DNA of 64,000 nucleotides from Brevibacterium epidermidis NBRC 14811 (GTDB taxonomy: Bacteria; Actinomycetota; Actinomycetes; Actinomycetales; Brevibacteriaceae). The notes beneath the pieces are model-generated. The model did no database searches, had not been told where the DNA came from, and was given only the letters and a program-made list of their open reading frames with translations. Below, in pieces: positions 8,463 through 17,011 of this stretch. The stretch spans positions 434,001 to 498,000 of the forward strand of contig NZ_BCSJ01000015.1 in the NCBI RefSeq assembly GCF_001570805.1, written 5' to 3'. The translations under genes and the position numbers were made by a program. Every line of letters begins with the position of its first letter. The first letter of the stretch is position 1.

Positions 8463-11384
8463 GTGGCAAAGCCCCGTGTCCATGAGCTCGCCAAAGAGCT
8501 CGGCACAACAAGTAAGAACGTCCTCGAAAAGCTCCAGGACATGGGCGAATTCGTTCGCTCCGCCTCTTCGACGCTCGAAGCGCCCGTCGTGCGCCGCGTG
8601 AAGGAGGCATTCGCCGATTCCTCTTCCGCCGATGGTGAGAAGTCCACCGGCGCGAAGAAGGCCGCCAAGCCGGCCGCGAAGCCCGGAGCCCCGAAACCCG
8701 GTGCGAAGCCCGCACCCAAGCCCGCCGCGAAGTCGGCTGCCAAGCCGGGCGCTGCAAAGCCTGCCGCTTCGGCAAAATCGGCCCCCGCCGAGGATGCCGC
8801 CCCCGCTGCGAAGTCCGCACCGAAGCCCGGCGCCAAGCCAGCCGCCGCGAAGGCCGCGGAACCGACCGAGGCTCCCGCAGCCCAGGCCAAGCCCGCAGCC
8901 GAGTCCAAGCCGGCTGCCTCCTCGGCGCCGAAGCCCGGTGCTCCGAAGCCGGCTGCCGCGCCCAAGCCCGGAGCTCCGAAGCCCGGAGCACCCAAGCCTG
9001 GTGCCCCGAAGCCCGGTGGCCGTGGTGCCGCACGTCCCGGAAACAACCCCTTCGCTCCCTCGCAGGGAATGCCGAAGCCCGGCCGTGGCCCCAAGCCCGG
9101 CGGTCGCTCCGGCGGCCAGGGCGGTCAGGGTGGCCAGGGCGGACGCCCCGGCAACAACCCGTTCGCACCTTCGCAGGGAATGCCGAAGCCCGGCCAGAAG
9201 CCGCGCGGCGCAGGTGAGGAATCCTCGGGCGGTCCCCGTCCGGCACCTCGCCCGGGCGCACCTCGTCCCAACCCCTCGATGCTGAAGAACTCGGCACTGA
9301 ACAAGCCCGCTCCCGGCCGTGGTCGCGGCGGCGGACGCGGAAACGCCCCCGGCGGCGCTCCCGGTGCACCGGGCGGCGGTCCAGGCGGTCCTCGTCGTGG
9401 ACCCGGCGGCGGTCCCGGTGGTCGCGGTTCAGGTCGCGGTCGCGGAAGCACACAGGGTGCATTCGGCCGCGGTGGCGGTCCCCGTCAGAAGGGACGCAAG
9501 TCGAAGCGGGCGAAGCGCGCAGAGCTCGAGCAGATGCAGGCTCCGTCGGTCGGTGGCGTCACCGTTCCGCGCGGAGACGGCAATACGCCGCTGCGTCTGC
9601 GTCGCGGCTCCTCGCTGGCCGACTTCGCCGAGAAGATCAACACCGATCCGACGAACCTCGTCACCGTGCTCTTCCACCTCGGTGAGATGGCCACGATCAC
9701 GCAGTCCCTCGACGAGGCGACCTTCGAGGTCCTCGGTGAGGAGCTCGGCTACAAGATCGAGATCGTTTCGCCCGAAGACGAAGACCGTGAGCTGCTGGAG
9801 ACCTTCGACATCGACCTCGATGCCGAAGCCGCAGAAGAAGACGATGAAGATCTGCAGGCACGCCCGCCGGTCATCACCGTCATGGGTCACGTCGACCACG
9901 GTAAGACCAAGCTGCTCGATGCGATCCGTTCGGCCAATGTCGCTTCCCGCGAGGCCGGCGGAATCACCCAGCACATCGGTGCCTACCAGGTCGAGGTCGA
10001 CCACGAGGGCAAGGAGCGCAAGCTCACCTTCCTCGATACCCCTGGTCACGAGGCGTTCACCGCCATGCGTGCCCGTGGTGCGAAGTCGACTGACCTCGCG
10101 ATCCTCGTGGTCGCCGCCGACGACGGCGTCATGCCGCAGACGATTGAAGCTCTCAACCACGCTCAGGCGGCCGAAGTGCCGATCGTCGTGGCCGTGAACA
10201 AGATCGATAAGGAAGGCGCCAACCCCGCCAAGGTCATGCAGCAGCTGACCGAATACAACCTCGTGGCCGAAGAGTACGGCGGCGAGACCATGTTCGTGCC
10301 GATCTCCGCGCTCAAGCGTGAGGGCATCGACCAGCTGCTCGAGTCCGTTCTGCTGACCACCGATGCTGCTCTGGACCTGCGGGCGAACCCCGACAAGTCC
10401 GCTCGCGGCATCGCCATCGAAGCCAAGCTCGACAAGGGCCGCGGTGCGGTTGCCACCGTCCTCGTCGAGTCCGGCACCCTGCGTCAGGGTGACGCCATCG
10501 TCTGCGGCACCGCCTACGGACGTGTGCGTGCGATGTTCGATGAGAACGGCAACCTCGTCGAGGAGGCCGGACCGTCGCGTCCCGTGCAGGTCCTCGGTCT
10601 GTCGTCCGTGCCGCGTGCCGGTGACTCGTTCATCTCCACCGATGACGATCGCACGGCTCGCCAGATCGCTGAGAAGCGTGACGCCATCGAGCGCAACGCC
10701 GCTCAGGCTCGCGGTCGCAAGCGCATCAGCCTCGAAGACTTCACGAAGGCTCTGGCTGAGGGCAAGGTCGACATGCTCAACCTCATCCTCAAGGGCGACG
10801 TCTCCGGTGCTGTCGAAGCACTCGAGGATTCGCTGCTCAAGATCGATGTGGGCGACGACGTCGACCTGCGGATCATCCACCGCGGCGTCGGTGCGATCAC
10901 GGAGAACGACATCAACCTGGCCACGGTCGACAATGCGATCGTCCTCGGCTTCAACGTCCGTCCGGAAGCGAAGGCTCGCGACCTGGCAGACCGCGAAGGC
11001 GTCGACGTCCGCTACTACTCGGTCATCTACCAGGCGATCGAAGACATCGAGTCCTCGCTCAAGGGCATGCTCAAGCCCGAGTACGAAGAGGTCCAGACCG
11101 GTACGGCGGAGATCCGCGAGGTCTTCCGTTCGTCGAAGTTCGGCAACATCGCCGGCTCGATCGTCCGCGACGGCCTCATCAAGCGGAACTCGACCGCTCG
11201 CGTCACCCGCGACGGAATCGTCATCGGCGACAACGTCCACATCGAATCGCTGCGTCGGTTCAAGGACGATGCGACCGAGGTCCGCGAGGGCTACGAGTGC
11301 GGTATCGGACTCGGCAAGTTCAACGACCTGCGGGTCGGTGACATCATCGAGACCTTCGAGATGCAGGAGAAGCCGCGCGACTGA
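8463..11384 (+). CDS. infB: Translation initiation factor IF-2
   Basis: 973 residues. It delivers fMet-tRNA to the 30S subunit and promotes subunit joining with GTP. An N-terminal IF2_N helix bundle ([20 protein letters not shown]) is followed by a long Ala/Pro/Lys/Gly-rich linker (about residues 55-345) that contains the duplicated [14 protein letters not shown] block known from actinobacterial IF-2. The GTPase domain follows, with [12 protein letters not shown] near residue 478, DTPGHE near 527 and NKID near 579, then the beta-barrel and IF2-C domains. GTG start at 8463 with AGGAGA just upstream. The long linker is typical of high-GC actinobacteria. Confidence 0.97.
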   Translation: MAKPRVHELAKELGTTSKNVLEKLQDMGEFVRSASSTLEAPVVRRVKEAFADSSSADGEKSTGAKKAAKPAAKPGAPKPGAKPAPKPAAKSAAKPGAAKPAASAKSAPAEDAAPAAKSAPKPGAKPAAAKAAEPTEAPAAQAKPAAESKPAASSAPKPGAPKPAAAPKPGAPKPGAPKPGAPKPGGRGAARPGNNPFAPSQGMPKPGRGPKPGGRSGGQGGQGGQGGRPGNNPFAPSQGMPKPGQKPRGAGEESSGGPRPAPRPGAPRPNPSMLKNSALNKPAPGRGRGGGRGNAPGGAPGAPGGGPGGPRRGPGGGPGGRGSGRGRGSTQGAFGRGGGPRQKGRKSKRAKRAELEQMQAPSVGGVTVPRGDGNTPLRLRRGSSLADFAEKINTDPTNLVTVLFHLGEMATITQSLDEATFEVLGEELGYKIEIVSPEDEDRELLETFDIDLDAEAAEEDDEDLQARPPVITVMGHVDHGKTKLLDAIRSANVASREAGGITQHIGAYQVEVDHEGKERKLTFLDTPGHEAFTAMRARGAKSTDLAILVVAADDGVMPQTIEALNHAQAAEVPIVVAVNKIDKEGANPAKVMQQLTEYNLVAEEYGGETMFVPISALKREGIDQLLESVLLTTDAALDLRANPDKSARGIAIEAKLDKGRGAVATVLVESGTLRQGDAIVCGTAYGRVRAMFDENGNLVEEAGPSRPVQVLGLSSVPRAGDSFISTDDDRTARQIAEKRDAIERNAAQARGRKRISLEDFTKALAEGKVDMLNLILKGDVSGAVEALEDSLLKIDVGDDVDLRIIHRGVGAITENDINLATVDNAIVLGFNVRPEAKARDLADREGVDVRYYSVIYQAIEDIESSLKGMLKPEYEEVQTGTAEIREVFRSSKFGNIAGSIVRDGLIKRNSTARVTRDGIVIGDNVHIESLRRFKDDATEVREGYECGIGLGKFNDLRVGDIIETFEMQEKPRD

Positions 11385-11470
11385 TCGGTCGCGGAGCGAG
11401 TCGCAGCCGATGACTCTTCAGCGCAGCAGCGCGTCTGAATGATCGGATGGGACTCATACCGTGAGTCGAC

Positions 11471-11509
11471 GGCTCCGGTCGGCCCCCAGACGGGGGACCG
11501 GCCGGAGCC
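11471..11509 (+). terminator. GC-rich hairpin after infB
   Basis: GGCTCCGG and CCGGAGCC arms enclose an inner CCCC/GGGG stem with an AGAC-type loop. It lies about 90 bases after the infB stop and has no U-tract, so it may be an attenuator or an RNA-processing stem rather than a full terminator. It separates infB from rbfA. Confidence 0.5.
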
Positions 11510-11532
11510 GGTTCGATTCCACAGCTAACATA

Positions 11533-11556
11533 GGGCCGGAAGAGTTGTTCCGGCCC
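11533..11556 (+). promoter_or_regulatory. Perfect stem-loop in the rbfA leader
   Basis: GGGCCGGAA, then a GAGTTG loop, then TTCCGGCCC: a perfect 9-bp stem ending 20 bases before the rbfA ATG and 7 bases before its AAGGA ribosome binding site. It could influence rbfA translation. TAACAT at 11526-11531 just upstream is a possible -10. Confidence 0.45.
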
Positions 11557-11576
11557 CGAACCTAAGGACACGCACC

Positions 11577-12011
11577 ATGGCAGACTCGACACGGGCCCGC
11601 AAGATCGCCGACCAGATCAAGGTCATCGTCGCCAGCACCATCGAGCGCAAGCTCAAGGATCCCCGCCTCGGCTTCGTCACCGTCACCGATGTGCGGGTGA
11701 CCGGCGATCTGCAACACGCCTCCATCTTCTACACCGTCTACGGCAACGACCAGGACCTCGTCGGCACCGGTCATGCCCTCGAATCGGCCAAGGGCTTCAT
11801 CCGCTCCGAGGTCGGCAAGGGACTGACGATCCGTCTGACCCCGACTCTCGAGTTCATCGCCGATGCCGTCCCCGAGGCGGCCGCCCGCCTCGATGGACTG
11901 CTCGCTCAGGCCGCCGCCGACGATGCCCGGGTGGCCGGCTTGGCCAAGAACGCGCAGCATGCAGGTGAATCCGACCCGTACAAGAAGAACGACGACGCCG
12001 ACGAAGACTGA
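11577..12011 (+). CDS. rbfA: 30S ribosome-binding factor RbfA
   Basis: 144 residues, KH-fold cold-shock ribosome maturation factor that binds immature 30S. Family features are visible: RKIADQIKVIVASTIERKL, DPRLGFVTVTDVRVTGDLQ, FIRSEVGKGLTIRLTPTLEFI. The C-terminal 20 residues (DPYKKNDDADED) are charged and probably disordered. The ATG at 11577 has AAGGA 10 bases upstream. It follows infB after two hairpins. Confidence 0.95.
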   Translation: MADSTRARKIADQIKVIVASTIERKLKDPRLGFVTVTDVRVTGDLQHASIFYTVYGNDQDLVGTGHALESAKGFIRSEVGKGLTIRLTPTLEFIADAVPEAAARLDGLLAQAAADDARVAGLAKNAQHAGESDPYKKNDDADED

Positions 12012-12119
12012 TCGTCCTATCCGGCCGATCCTTGTATCGCGCCTGGTCAACGGGGGAGAGCCGCCGAAAGGCGGATTGACGCCCGATTTGACCTTCGTCA
12101 CGTCGTGAAAAAAGTTCTC

Positions 12120-12179
12120 GTAACAGTTTTGTTATCTTTCCGAGATGTCGTAGACTTTTTGCGGTAACGAAATGATTAC
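12120..12179 (+). promoter_or_regulatory. Promoter with two MtrA-like direct-repeat boxes
   Basis: A -35 TTGTTA (12129-12134), a 16-base spacer and a -10 TAGACT (12151-12156) precede the cell-wall hydrolase-like gene. Two copies of a GTAAC-N6-half-site pattern frame it: GTAAC/AGTTTT/GTTAT at 12120-12135, covering the -35, and GTAAC/GAAATG/ATTAC at 12164-12179, just downstream of the expected transcription start. Such direct repeats are bound by OmpR-family regulators like MtrA, which controls wall-hydrolase genes in corynebacteria and mycobacteria. The regulator assignment is inference. Confidence 0.55.
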
Positions 12180-12202
12180 GACTCTGTTAAGGGAATTCTG
12201 CA

Positions 12203-13099
12203 TTGGGTAAGCACTCCTCACCGAAGCCGTCGTTCGCGAAGCAGCTGATCCGGGACCTGGCTCCCGGCAAGCGCCCCGCCGGCCGACGCGCAGCGAATGC
12301 GCCGTCCTCGGCGACTTCCGTGCTGGCGACCGTCAAGCAGCGTCCTGTCGTCGCCGCGATCGCCGTTCCGGCAGCCGCGACGGCCGCCGTCGTCGGTTCG
12401 ACCGTTGTCATGGGACCGCCCGAGTCCGGCAATGTCACCACCGAGGCCGCATCGACGACGACCCCTGAGGAGTCGACCACTTCCTCGACCGTGAGCCAGA
12501 AGGAGCTCGACGCCGAACGCAAAAAGGCCGGCGAAGAGTACCTGGAGAAGGTCAAGGACGACCCGAAGTACAAGAACAAGTCTTCGAAGACCACCCTTGA
12601 GGTCAAGGCTCCGCCGAAGCCCAAGCCGACTGCCGAATCCTCGGCCCCGGCGAAGAGCGACGATTCGTCCTCTGACTCGAAGTCGGGCGACGAGAAGTCA
12701 GGCGATGAGAAGTCCTCCGGCGACGGCGAAGGCACCTCCTCGGATACCTCGGCTCCGCCGTGCAGCGTGTCCTCCTCGATCGAATCCGGTCTGCTGCCGA
12801 ACGCCGTCAACGGCTACCGTGCCGTCTGCGCGAAGTTCCCCGAGGTCAAGACCTTCGGCGGACGTCGCCCCGGCACCGGTTCGGACCACAACACCGGTGA
12901 AGCCGTCGACATCATGATCACCGGCTCCACCGGCGACCGCATCGCCGAATACCTCATCCAGAACCAGGGTGCTCTCAACGTCAAGTACGTCATCTGGGAA
13001 CAGCGCATCTGGATGCCCGGACAGGGGTGGAAGGCCATGAAGGATCGCGGATCCGCGACCGCCAACCACTTCGACCACGTGCACGTTTCCTTCAGCTGA
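12203..13099 (+). CDS. Secreted cell-wall peptidase-like protein (ARB-07466/VldE-type C-terminal domain)
   Basis: 298 residues with a TTG start at 12203 (AAGGGA upstream). An N-terminal basic stretch is followed by one hydrophobic segment (PVVAAIAVPAAATAAVVGSTVV, residues about 48-70), then a 110-residue Ser/Thr/Lys/Asp-rich linker and a C-terminal domain from about residue 185. That domain has SDHNTGEAVDIMI and NHFDHVHVSF, the H-x6-D ... H-x-H zinc pattern of Hedgehog/DD-peptidase (M15-like) folds, so murein-peptide cleavage is plausible. The promoter carries MtrA-like boxes. It interrupts the usual rbfA-truB neighbourhood and is likely a transcriptional unit of its own. Confidence 0.75.
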   Translation: MGKHSSPKPSFAKQLIRDLAPGKRPAGRRAANAPSSATSVLATVKQRPVVAAIAVPAAATAAVVGSTVVMGPPESGNVTTEAASTTTPEESTTSSTVSQKELDAERKKAGEEYLEKVKDDPKYKNKSSKTTLEVKAPPKPKPTAESSAPAKSDDSSSDSKSGDEKSGDEKSSGDGEGTSSDTSAPPCSVSSSIESGLLPNAVNGYRAVCAKFPEVKTFGGRRPGTGSDHNTGEAVDIMITGSTGDRIAEYLIQNQGALNVKYVIWEQRIWMPGQGWKAMKDRGSATANHFDHVHVSFS

Positions 13100-13111
13100 T
13101 CGCCGGACCCA

Positions 13112-14104
13112 GTGAGCGACTCTTCCCCACAGGGCGTCCTCGTCTGCGACAAACCGCAGGGACTGAGCTCCCATGGCGTGGTCTCCCGTATCCGCCGCTG
13201 GTTCGGGACGAAGAAGGTCGGCCACGCCGGGACTCTCGACCCGATGGCCACGGGTGTCCTCGTGCTCGGCCTCGGCCGCGGCACCAAGCTGCTCACCTAT
13301 ATCACCGGGGTCTCGAAGACCTACTTCGCCACCATCCGCCTGGGGTCGTCGACCCCGACCGATGATGCCGATTCCGAGCCCGATCGCTTCGCCGATCCGG
13401 CCGACCTTGCTCGTGTCGATGCGGCCGCCATCGAAGCCGCCGTGGCCAAGCTGCGCGGACCCATCGATCAGGTGCCCAGCGCTGTCTCGGCGATCAAGGT
13501 CGACGGCAAGCGCTCCTATGCCCGCGTCCGTGCCGGCGAGGACGTTGAACTCAAAGCTCGTCGTGTCGAGGTCTCGGCCTTCGAGATCATCGACATCCGC
13601 TTTGCCGCCGAGGACGGGCATATCGATGTCGATGTCGAAGTCGACTGCTCGTCCGGCACGTATGTGCGCGCCCTGGCCCGCGATATCGGCACCGACCTCG
13701 GCGTCTTCGGCCACCTAACCGCGCTCAGGCGCACTCGCGTCGGCGATTTCCATATCGACCAGGCCGTGACCCTGCCCGAGGATCTCGACGTTCCCTCGCC
13801 CGCCCTCATCTCGCTCGCCGAGGCGGCCCGCACCCTTCTGCCCGTCGTCACCGTCGATGCCGAACAGGCCAAGGCGCTCATGCAGGGCAAGACCGTTGCC
13901 GACGGGGACTGGCATGCCGACACCGCTGACGCTGCCGTGGGTGCCGATTCCGACAGCACTGTCCCGAGCGCAGGTGCCCAAGGCGTTGACTCGGCGAACC
14001 GCGAAGTCGCCGTCGTCTGCGACGATGCCCTCGTCTCCGTGGCCGAAGTGCGTCGGAACGGCGGACTGAAGTCGCTCACGGCGTTCGCCATTGACCTCGC
14101 CTGA
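13112..14104 (+). CDS. truB: tRNA pseudouridine(55) synthase TruB
   Basis: 330 residues. It makes pseudouridine 55 in the T-loop of tRNAs. The catalytic motif GHAGTLDPMATGVL places the nucleophile at Asp43. Other family segments are GVLVCDKPQGLSSH, KTYFATIRLGSSTPTDDAD, PSAVSAIKVDGKRSYARVRAGE and CSSGTYVRALARDIG. The C-terminal PUA-like region carries an Ala/Asp/Ser-rich insertion of about 35 residues (near 265-300) that is probably disordered. GTG start 12 bases after the preceding stop. Confidence 0.95.
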   Translation: MSDSSPQGVLVCDKPQGLSSHGVVSRIRRWFGTKKVGHAGTLDPMATGVLVLGLGRGTKLLTYITGVSKTYFATIRLGSSTPTDDADSEPDRFADPADLARVDAAAIEAAVAKLRGPIDQVPSAVSAIKVDGKRSYARVRAGEDVELKARRVEVSAFEIIDIRFAAEDGHIDVDVEVDCSSGTYVRALARDIGTDLGVFGHLTALRRTRVGDFHIDQAVTLPEDLDVPSPALISLAEAARTLLPVVTVDAEQAKALMQGKTVADGDWHADTADAAVGADSDSTVPSAGAQGVDSANREVAVVCDDALVSVAEVRRNGGLKSLTAFAIDLA

Positions 14105-14170
14105 GCGGTCCGCGGTCCCGCCGCAGAGCTTGAGCGGTCCACAGGCCCGCCACAGATCACAACGAAAACA

Positions 14171-14191
14171 GTTGTAATCAATCGATACAAC
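14171..14191. promoter_or_regulatory. Inverted-repeat operator upstream of the satD-like gene
   Basis: GTTGTA and TACAAC arms of 6 bases are separated by 9 bases, in an AT-rich 70-bp stretch upstream of the SatD-like gene, whose C-terminus looks like a helix-turn-helix. It may be an autoregulatory site. TATCAT at 14213-14218 is a possible -10. Confidence 0.5.
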
Positions 14192-14234
14192 TTAAACTCT
14201 TGTGTTTCGCAATATCATCTGGTCTACTTGACCT

Positions 14235-14855
14235 ATGTTCGTCTTGACCATCGACCAACAGGATTCGCGTTCAAGCGACGACGCGGTGCCGCGGATCCTC
14301 GACGTCCTCTCTCCGATCGATACGGTCGTTCCCTTCGCCCGCACCATCGGTGACGAGGTCCAAGGCGTCCTGGTCGACCCCGATGCCGTCGCCGAGGCGG
14401 TCCGCCGAATCGGCATCGACTCCGGCTGGCATATCGGCATCGGAATCGGCGAGGTCGAACGGCCTCTGCCGAAGACGACCACCGAGGGTAGGGGAGCGGC
14501 ATTCTATGCAGCCCGCCAGGCGGTCGAAGCGGCCAAATCCGCACCCGCCAACCTCGTCGTGAGCGCCGATCCGGACGGTGACCATCGTGGCCTGGCGGAA
14601 GCCGCTCTGCGTCTCCTCATCAGCACCCTGGCGGAACTGCGCAGCCACTCCCGCGGCTATGTCGGCTTCCGACTTGACCACCCCGATGCGACTCAGGCCG
14701 AGATCGCCGCAGAGTTCGACGTCTCCCAGCAGGCTGTCTCGCGCGTGCTGTCTGCCGGTCCCGCCGATATCGTTGCCGGTGCCGAACGCCTTGCCCGTTA
14801 CCACCTCGCTCAGCAGCACCTGGCTCAGTCGGAAGGAGCAGCAGATGTGGACTGA
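14235..14855 (+). CDS. SatD-family protein with C-terminal helix-turn-helix
   Basis: 206 residues. The N-terminus matches SatD proteins (secretion and acid tolerance, Streptococcus): MFVLTIDQQDSR, FARTIGDEVQGVL near residues 34-46, GWHIGIGIGEVERPL and RGAAFYAARQAVEAAK. The GDExQ stretch resembles the GDEF segment of nucleotidyl-cyclase-like folds. The C-terminus (TQAEIAAEFDVSQQAVSRVL) is a clear helix-turn-helix. I infer a ligand-sensing DNA-binding protein. It overlaps the next gene by 11 bases and has an inverted repeat in its promoter. The pair is inserted between truB and ribF. Confidence 0.65.
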   Translation: MFVLTIDQQDSRSSDDAVPRILDVLSPIDTVVPFARTIGDEVQGVLVDPDAVAEAVRRIGIDSGWHIGIGIGEVERPLPKTTTEGRGAAFYAARQAVEAAKSAPANLVVSADPDGDHRGLAEAALRLLISTLAELRSHSRGYVGFRLDHPDATQAEIAAEFDVSQQAVSRVLSAGPADIVAGAERLARYHLAQQHLAQSEGAADVD

Positions 14856-15216
14856 AGTGCTCGTTGCCATCGCTGCCGCCATCGTCGCGGCACTCATCGG
14901 CTGGCCGCTCGTCCCGGCTTTCCTCCGACTGACCCACAAAGGCCCGGGAAGCAAGCCTGAACGGACGGGATCCGAGGGCGTCGAAGTCCTGCGCGGCGGA
15001 CTGTGGATCGGCATCGTCGAACGTGCTCTCATCGCCGGAGCGATAGTGCTCGGCCGGCCCGAACTCATGGCCGTGGTCATCGCGGTCAAAGGCCTCGGAC
15101 GCTTCGCGGAGATCAAGTCCTCGGCGGCCGCGGGGGAGCGGTTCATCATCGGCACGTTCGTCTCGATCGCGCTGGCCTCCCTCCTCGGCGTCATCGGGTG
15201 GGCGATCGTGGCCTGA
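14845..15216 (+). CDS. Small membrane protein, partner of the SatD-like protein (SatE-like)
   Basis: 123 residues. It has hydrophobic segments at about residues 3-25, 50-65, 70-85 and 98-122, with a conserved-looking GGLWIGIVERALIAGAIV stretch and AVVIAVKGLGRFAEIK. GGAAGGAG at 14831-14838 precedes the ATG at 14845, and the 11-base overlap with the SatD-like gene implies translational coupling. In streptococci satD is followed by a small membrane gene, so the pairing looks conserved. No enzymatic motif is visible. Confidence 0.7.
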   Translation: MWTEVLVAIAAAIVAALIGWPLVPAFLRLTHKGPGSKPERTGSEGVEVLRGGLWIGIVERALIAGAIVLGRPELMAVVIAVKGLGRFAEIKSSAAAGERFIIGTFVSIALASLLGVIGWAIVA

Positions 15217-15317
15217 GCGGACCCACCCCTCGTCGCCCCGCCTCGGCGAGGTGCGGGTTAGGAGGCGGAAGATCTCTGCGATAATCTGAGTCGGTGCACG
15301 GAAGGAGCGAATGTCTG

Positions 15318-16256
15318 GTGGAGCTGTATCACGGACTCGGTGAAGTCGAGGTCGACCCTGTCGGCACCGTCGTCACCCTCGGCAACTTCGACGGCGTGCA
15401 CCGCGGACACCAGACGGTCCTGACCACCGTCGCCGGACTGGCCAGGCAAGAAAGCCTGCGCTCGATCGCGATGACCTTCGACCCGCACCCGCGCACGGTC
15501 CACCGTCCCGAGGAGCCGACCGTGATGATCACCTCGACCCGGCAGCGCGCCGATCTCATCGCCGCCACCGGAATCGACGGCCTCCTCATCCAGCCCTACG
15601 ACCTCGACTTCGCCGCGCAGTCGGCCGAGGAATTCGTGCGTAAGTACTTCATCGAAGCCCTGCACGCGAAGATCGTCGTCGTCGGCGACGATGTCCGCTT
15701 CGGGCGTGACAACGAAGGCACGATCGAGACTCTGCGCAGCCTCGGCGAGAAATTCGGTTTCCGGACCGAGACGATCGACGAAGTCGGACGCGGGGGACGG
15801 TATTCGTCTTCCCGGATCCGCGAACAGCTCACCGCCGGTGATGTCGCCGAGGCGGCCGACCAGCTCGGGCGCTACCACGCACTCCACGGCACTGTCGTCC
15901 ACGGCGATGCCCGCGGACGCGACCTCGGTTTCCCGACGGCGAACCTCTCCGACGATCCCGACGGACTCGTGCCCGCCGACGGCGTCTACGCCGGATGGGC
16001 GACGTTCTCCGGTGAGGATCAGTCGTATCCGGCCGCGATCTCCGTGGGCACGAACCCCACTTTCCAGGGACAGGTCCGAAGGGTCGAGGCCTACGTGCTC
16101 GACAAGGAATTCGGCGAATTCGACGTCTACGACCGTGAGATGACTCTCGAATTCGTCTCCCGCATCCGCGGGCAGGTCGCGTTCACCGGGATGGATGACC
16201 TCATCGTGCAGATGCATGAGGACATCGCCGATGTGCGCGAAGTCCTGCACACCTGA
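15318..16256 (+). CDS. ribF: Bifunctional riboflavin kinase/FAD synthetase
   Basis: 312 residues. It phosphorylates riboflavin to FMN and adenylylates FMN to FAD. The N-terminal nucleotidyltransferase domain has [17 protein letters not shown] and the [11 protein letters not shown] segment. The C-terminal flavokinase domain shows [29 protein letters not shown] and [13 protein letters not shown] chose GTG 15318, with AAGGAG at 15302-15307. An upstream GTG at 15294 has no visible ribosome binding site, and the ATG at 15311 is out of frame. It precedes rpsO as in other actinobacteria. Confidence 0.94.
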   Translation: MELYHGLGEVEVDPVGTVVTLGNFDGVHRGHQTVLTTVAGLARQESLRSIAMTFDPHPRTVHRPEEPTVMITSTRQRADLIAATGIDGLLIQPYDLDFAAQSAEEFVRKYFIEALHAKIVVVGDDVRFGRDNEGTIETLRSLGEKFGFRTETIDEVGRGGRYSSSRIREQLTAGDVAEAADQLGRYHALHGTVVHGDARGRDLGFPTANLSDDPDGLVPADGVYAGWATFSGEDQSYPAAISVGTNPTFQGQVRRVEAYVLDKEFGEFDVYDREMTLEFVSRIRGQVAFTGMDDLIVQMHEDIADVREVLHT

Positions 16257-16347
16257 TAAGCTGAACTCTGCCGTTTTCACCGGCCGCGGTCCCATAGTGC
16301 AGAGACTTCAGGTCACTGCGCCGCGCAACGACACGAAGGAGAACTCC

Positions 16348-16617
16348 ATGGCTCTCGATACCGCTGTGAAGCAAGAGATCATCAAGGAATATGCAACTCA
16401 TGAGGGCGACACCGGTTCTCCCGAGGTCCAGGTTGCACTGCTGACCCGCCGGATCACCGACCTGACCGAGCACTTCAAGGATCACAAGCACGACCACCAC
16501 TCGCGTCGTGGCCTGCTGCTCCTCGTCGGCCAGCGTCGCCGCATGCTCAAGTACCTCGCGAAGGTCGACATCGAGCGTTACCGTTCGCTGATCAAGCGCC
16601 TCGGCCTGCGCCGCTGA
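16348..16617 (+). CDS. rpsO: Ribosomal protein uS15
   Basis: 89 residues, normal length. The uS15 signature runs from [21 protein letters not shown] through [19 protein letters not shown]. It binds 16S rRNA helices 20-22 and helps fold the central domain. ATG at 16348, with GAAGGAGA upstream. It is followed by a terminator hairpin and then pnp, the conserved rpsO-pnp order. Confidence 0.97.
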   Translation: MALDTAVKQEIIKEYATHEGDTGSPEVQVALLTRRITDLTEHFKDHKHDHHSRRGLLLLVGQRRRMLKYLAKVDIERYRSLIKRLGLRR

Positions 16618-16670
16618 TTCGAGTCAGCTGATCAGCATCGTCTGATCGCAGACTCGCGAACTGTTCGGAA

Positions 16671-16700
16671 GCGTCCCACCTCTCGGTGGGGCGCTTTCGT
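16671..16700 (+). terminator. rpsO terminator hairpin
   Basis: GCGTCCCACC, loop TCTC, GGTGGGGCGC form a 10-bp stem with one G-T pair, followed by a T-rich run (TTTCGTGCTT). It lies about 54 bases after the rpsO stop. Partial readthrough into pnp is common in this arrangement. Confidence 0.75.
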
Positions 16701-16710
16701 GCTTCTGCGG

Positions 16711-17011
16711 TAGACTCTGAGGCGGACGCACATGCCATGGACGTTTCGGTCTTCGGTAGTGGCCTCCGGAGGATTGGGCGCTGACACCGGCTTGCAGATG
16801 CAGGCGGTTGGCAGCACCGGTTCCGTGGGCCCCGATCGATGACCGGCGTGGATCCATGCATCGTCCATTGCCAATATCCCGCCGGAAGGGCGCGGGGTCT
16901 CGCACTGCGCAATGCAGAGCGCTGCCTCTTGGCGTCGGGGGACCTCCCTCGAGCGTTGCAGGTCTTGCCATCATGAGGACCGCCGCGCACCGGCACAAAC
17001 TAGGAGACTAC
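16711..17011 (+). ncRNA. Long pnp leader, candidate Actino-pnp RNA element
   Basis: There is no gene in the 394 bases between rpsO and pnp. After the rpsO terminator, TAGACT at 16711-16716 could be a -10, leaving a leader of nearly 300 bases with several GC-rich inverted segments and ending in AGGAG before the pnp GTG. Rfam describes the Actino-pnp motif in exactly this position (5' UTR of actinobacterial pnp genes). I assign it by position and structure-rich composition, not by covariance-model scoring. PNPase autoregulation through leader RNA is known in E. coli and Streptomyces. Confidence 0.5.

Noticed and set aside
8980-9200. Tandem [15 protein letters not shown] blocks as a novel repeat system
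   Set aside because: The duplicated block inside the IF-2 linker is known from other actinobacterial IF-2 proteins.
8640-9500. Long minus-strand frames opposite infB with Gly/Ala/Pro-rich translations
   Set aside because: They are the antisense of the low-complexity IF-2 linker. Repetitive codons keep several frames open; no start signals or homology are seen.
9429-11240. 603-codon minus-strand frame opposite infB
   Set aside because: Shadow of the infB GTPase domain with Asp/Val/Leu/Arg-rich antisense composition; IF-2 is unambiguous on the plus strand.
16808-17011. N-terminal extension of PNPase by 68 residues
   Set aside because: The extension has no PNPase similarity, the GTG at 17012 has AGGAG at proper spacing, and the region is better explained as leader RNA.
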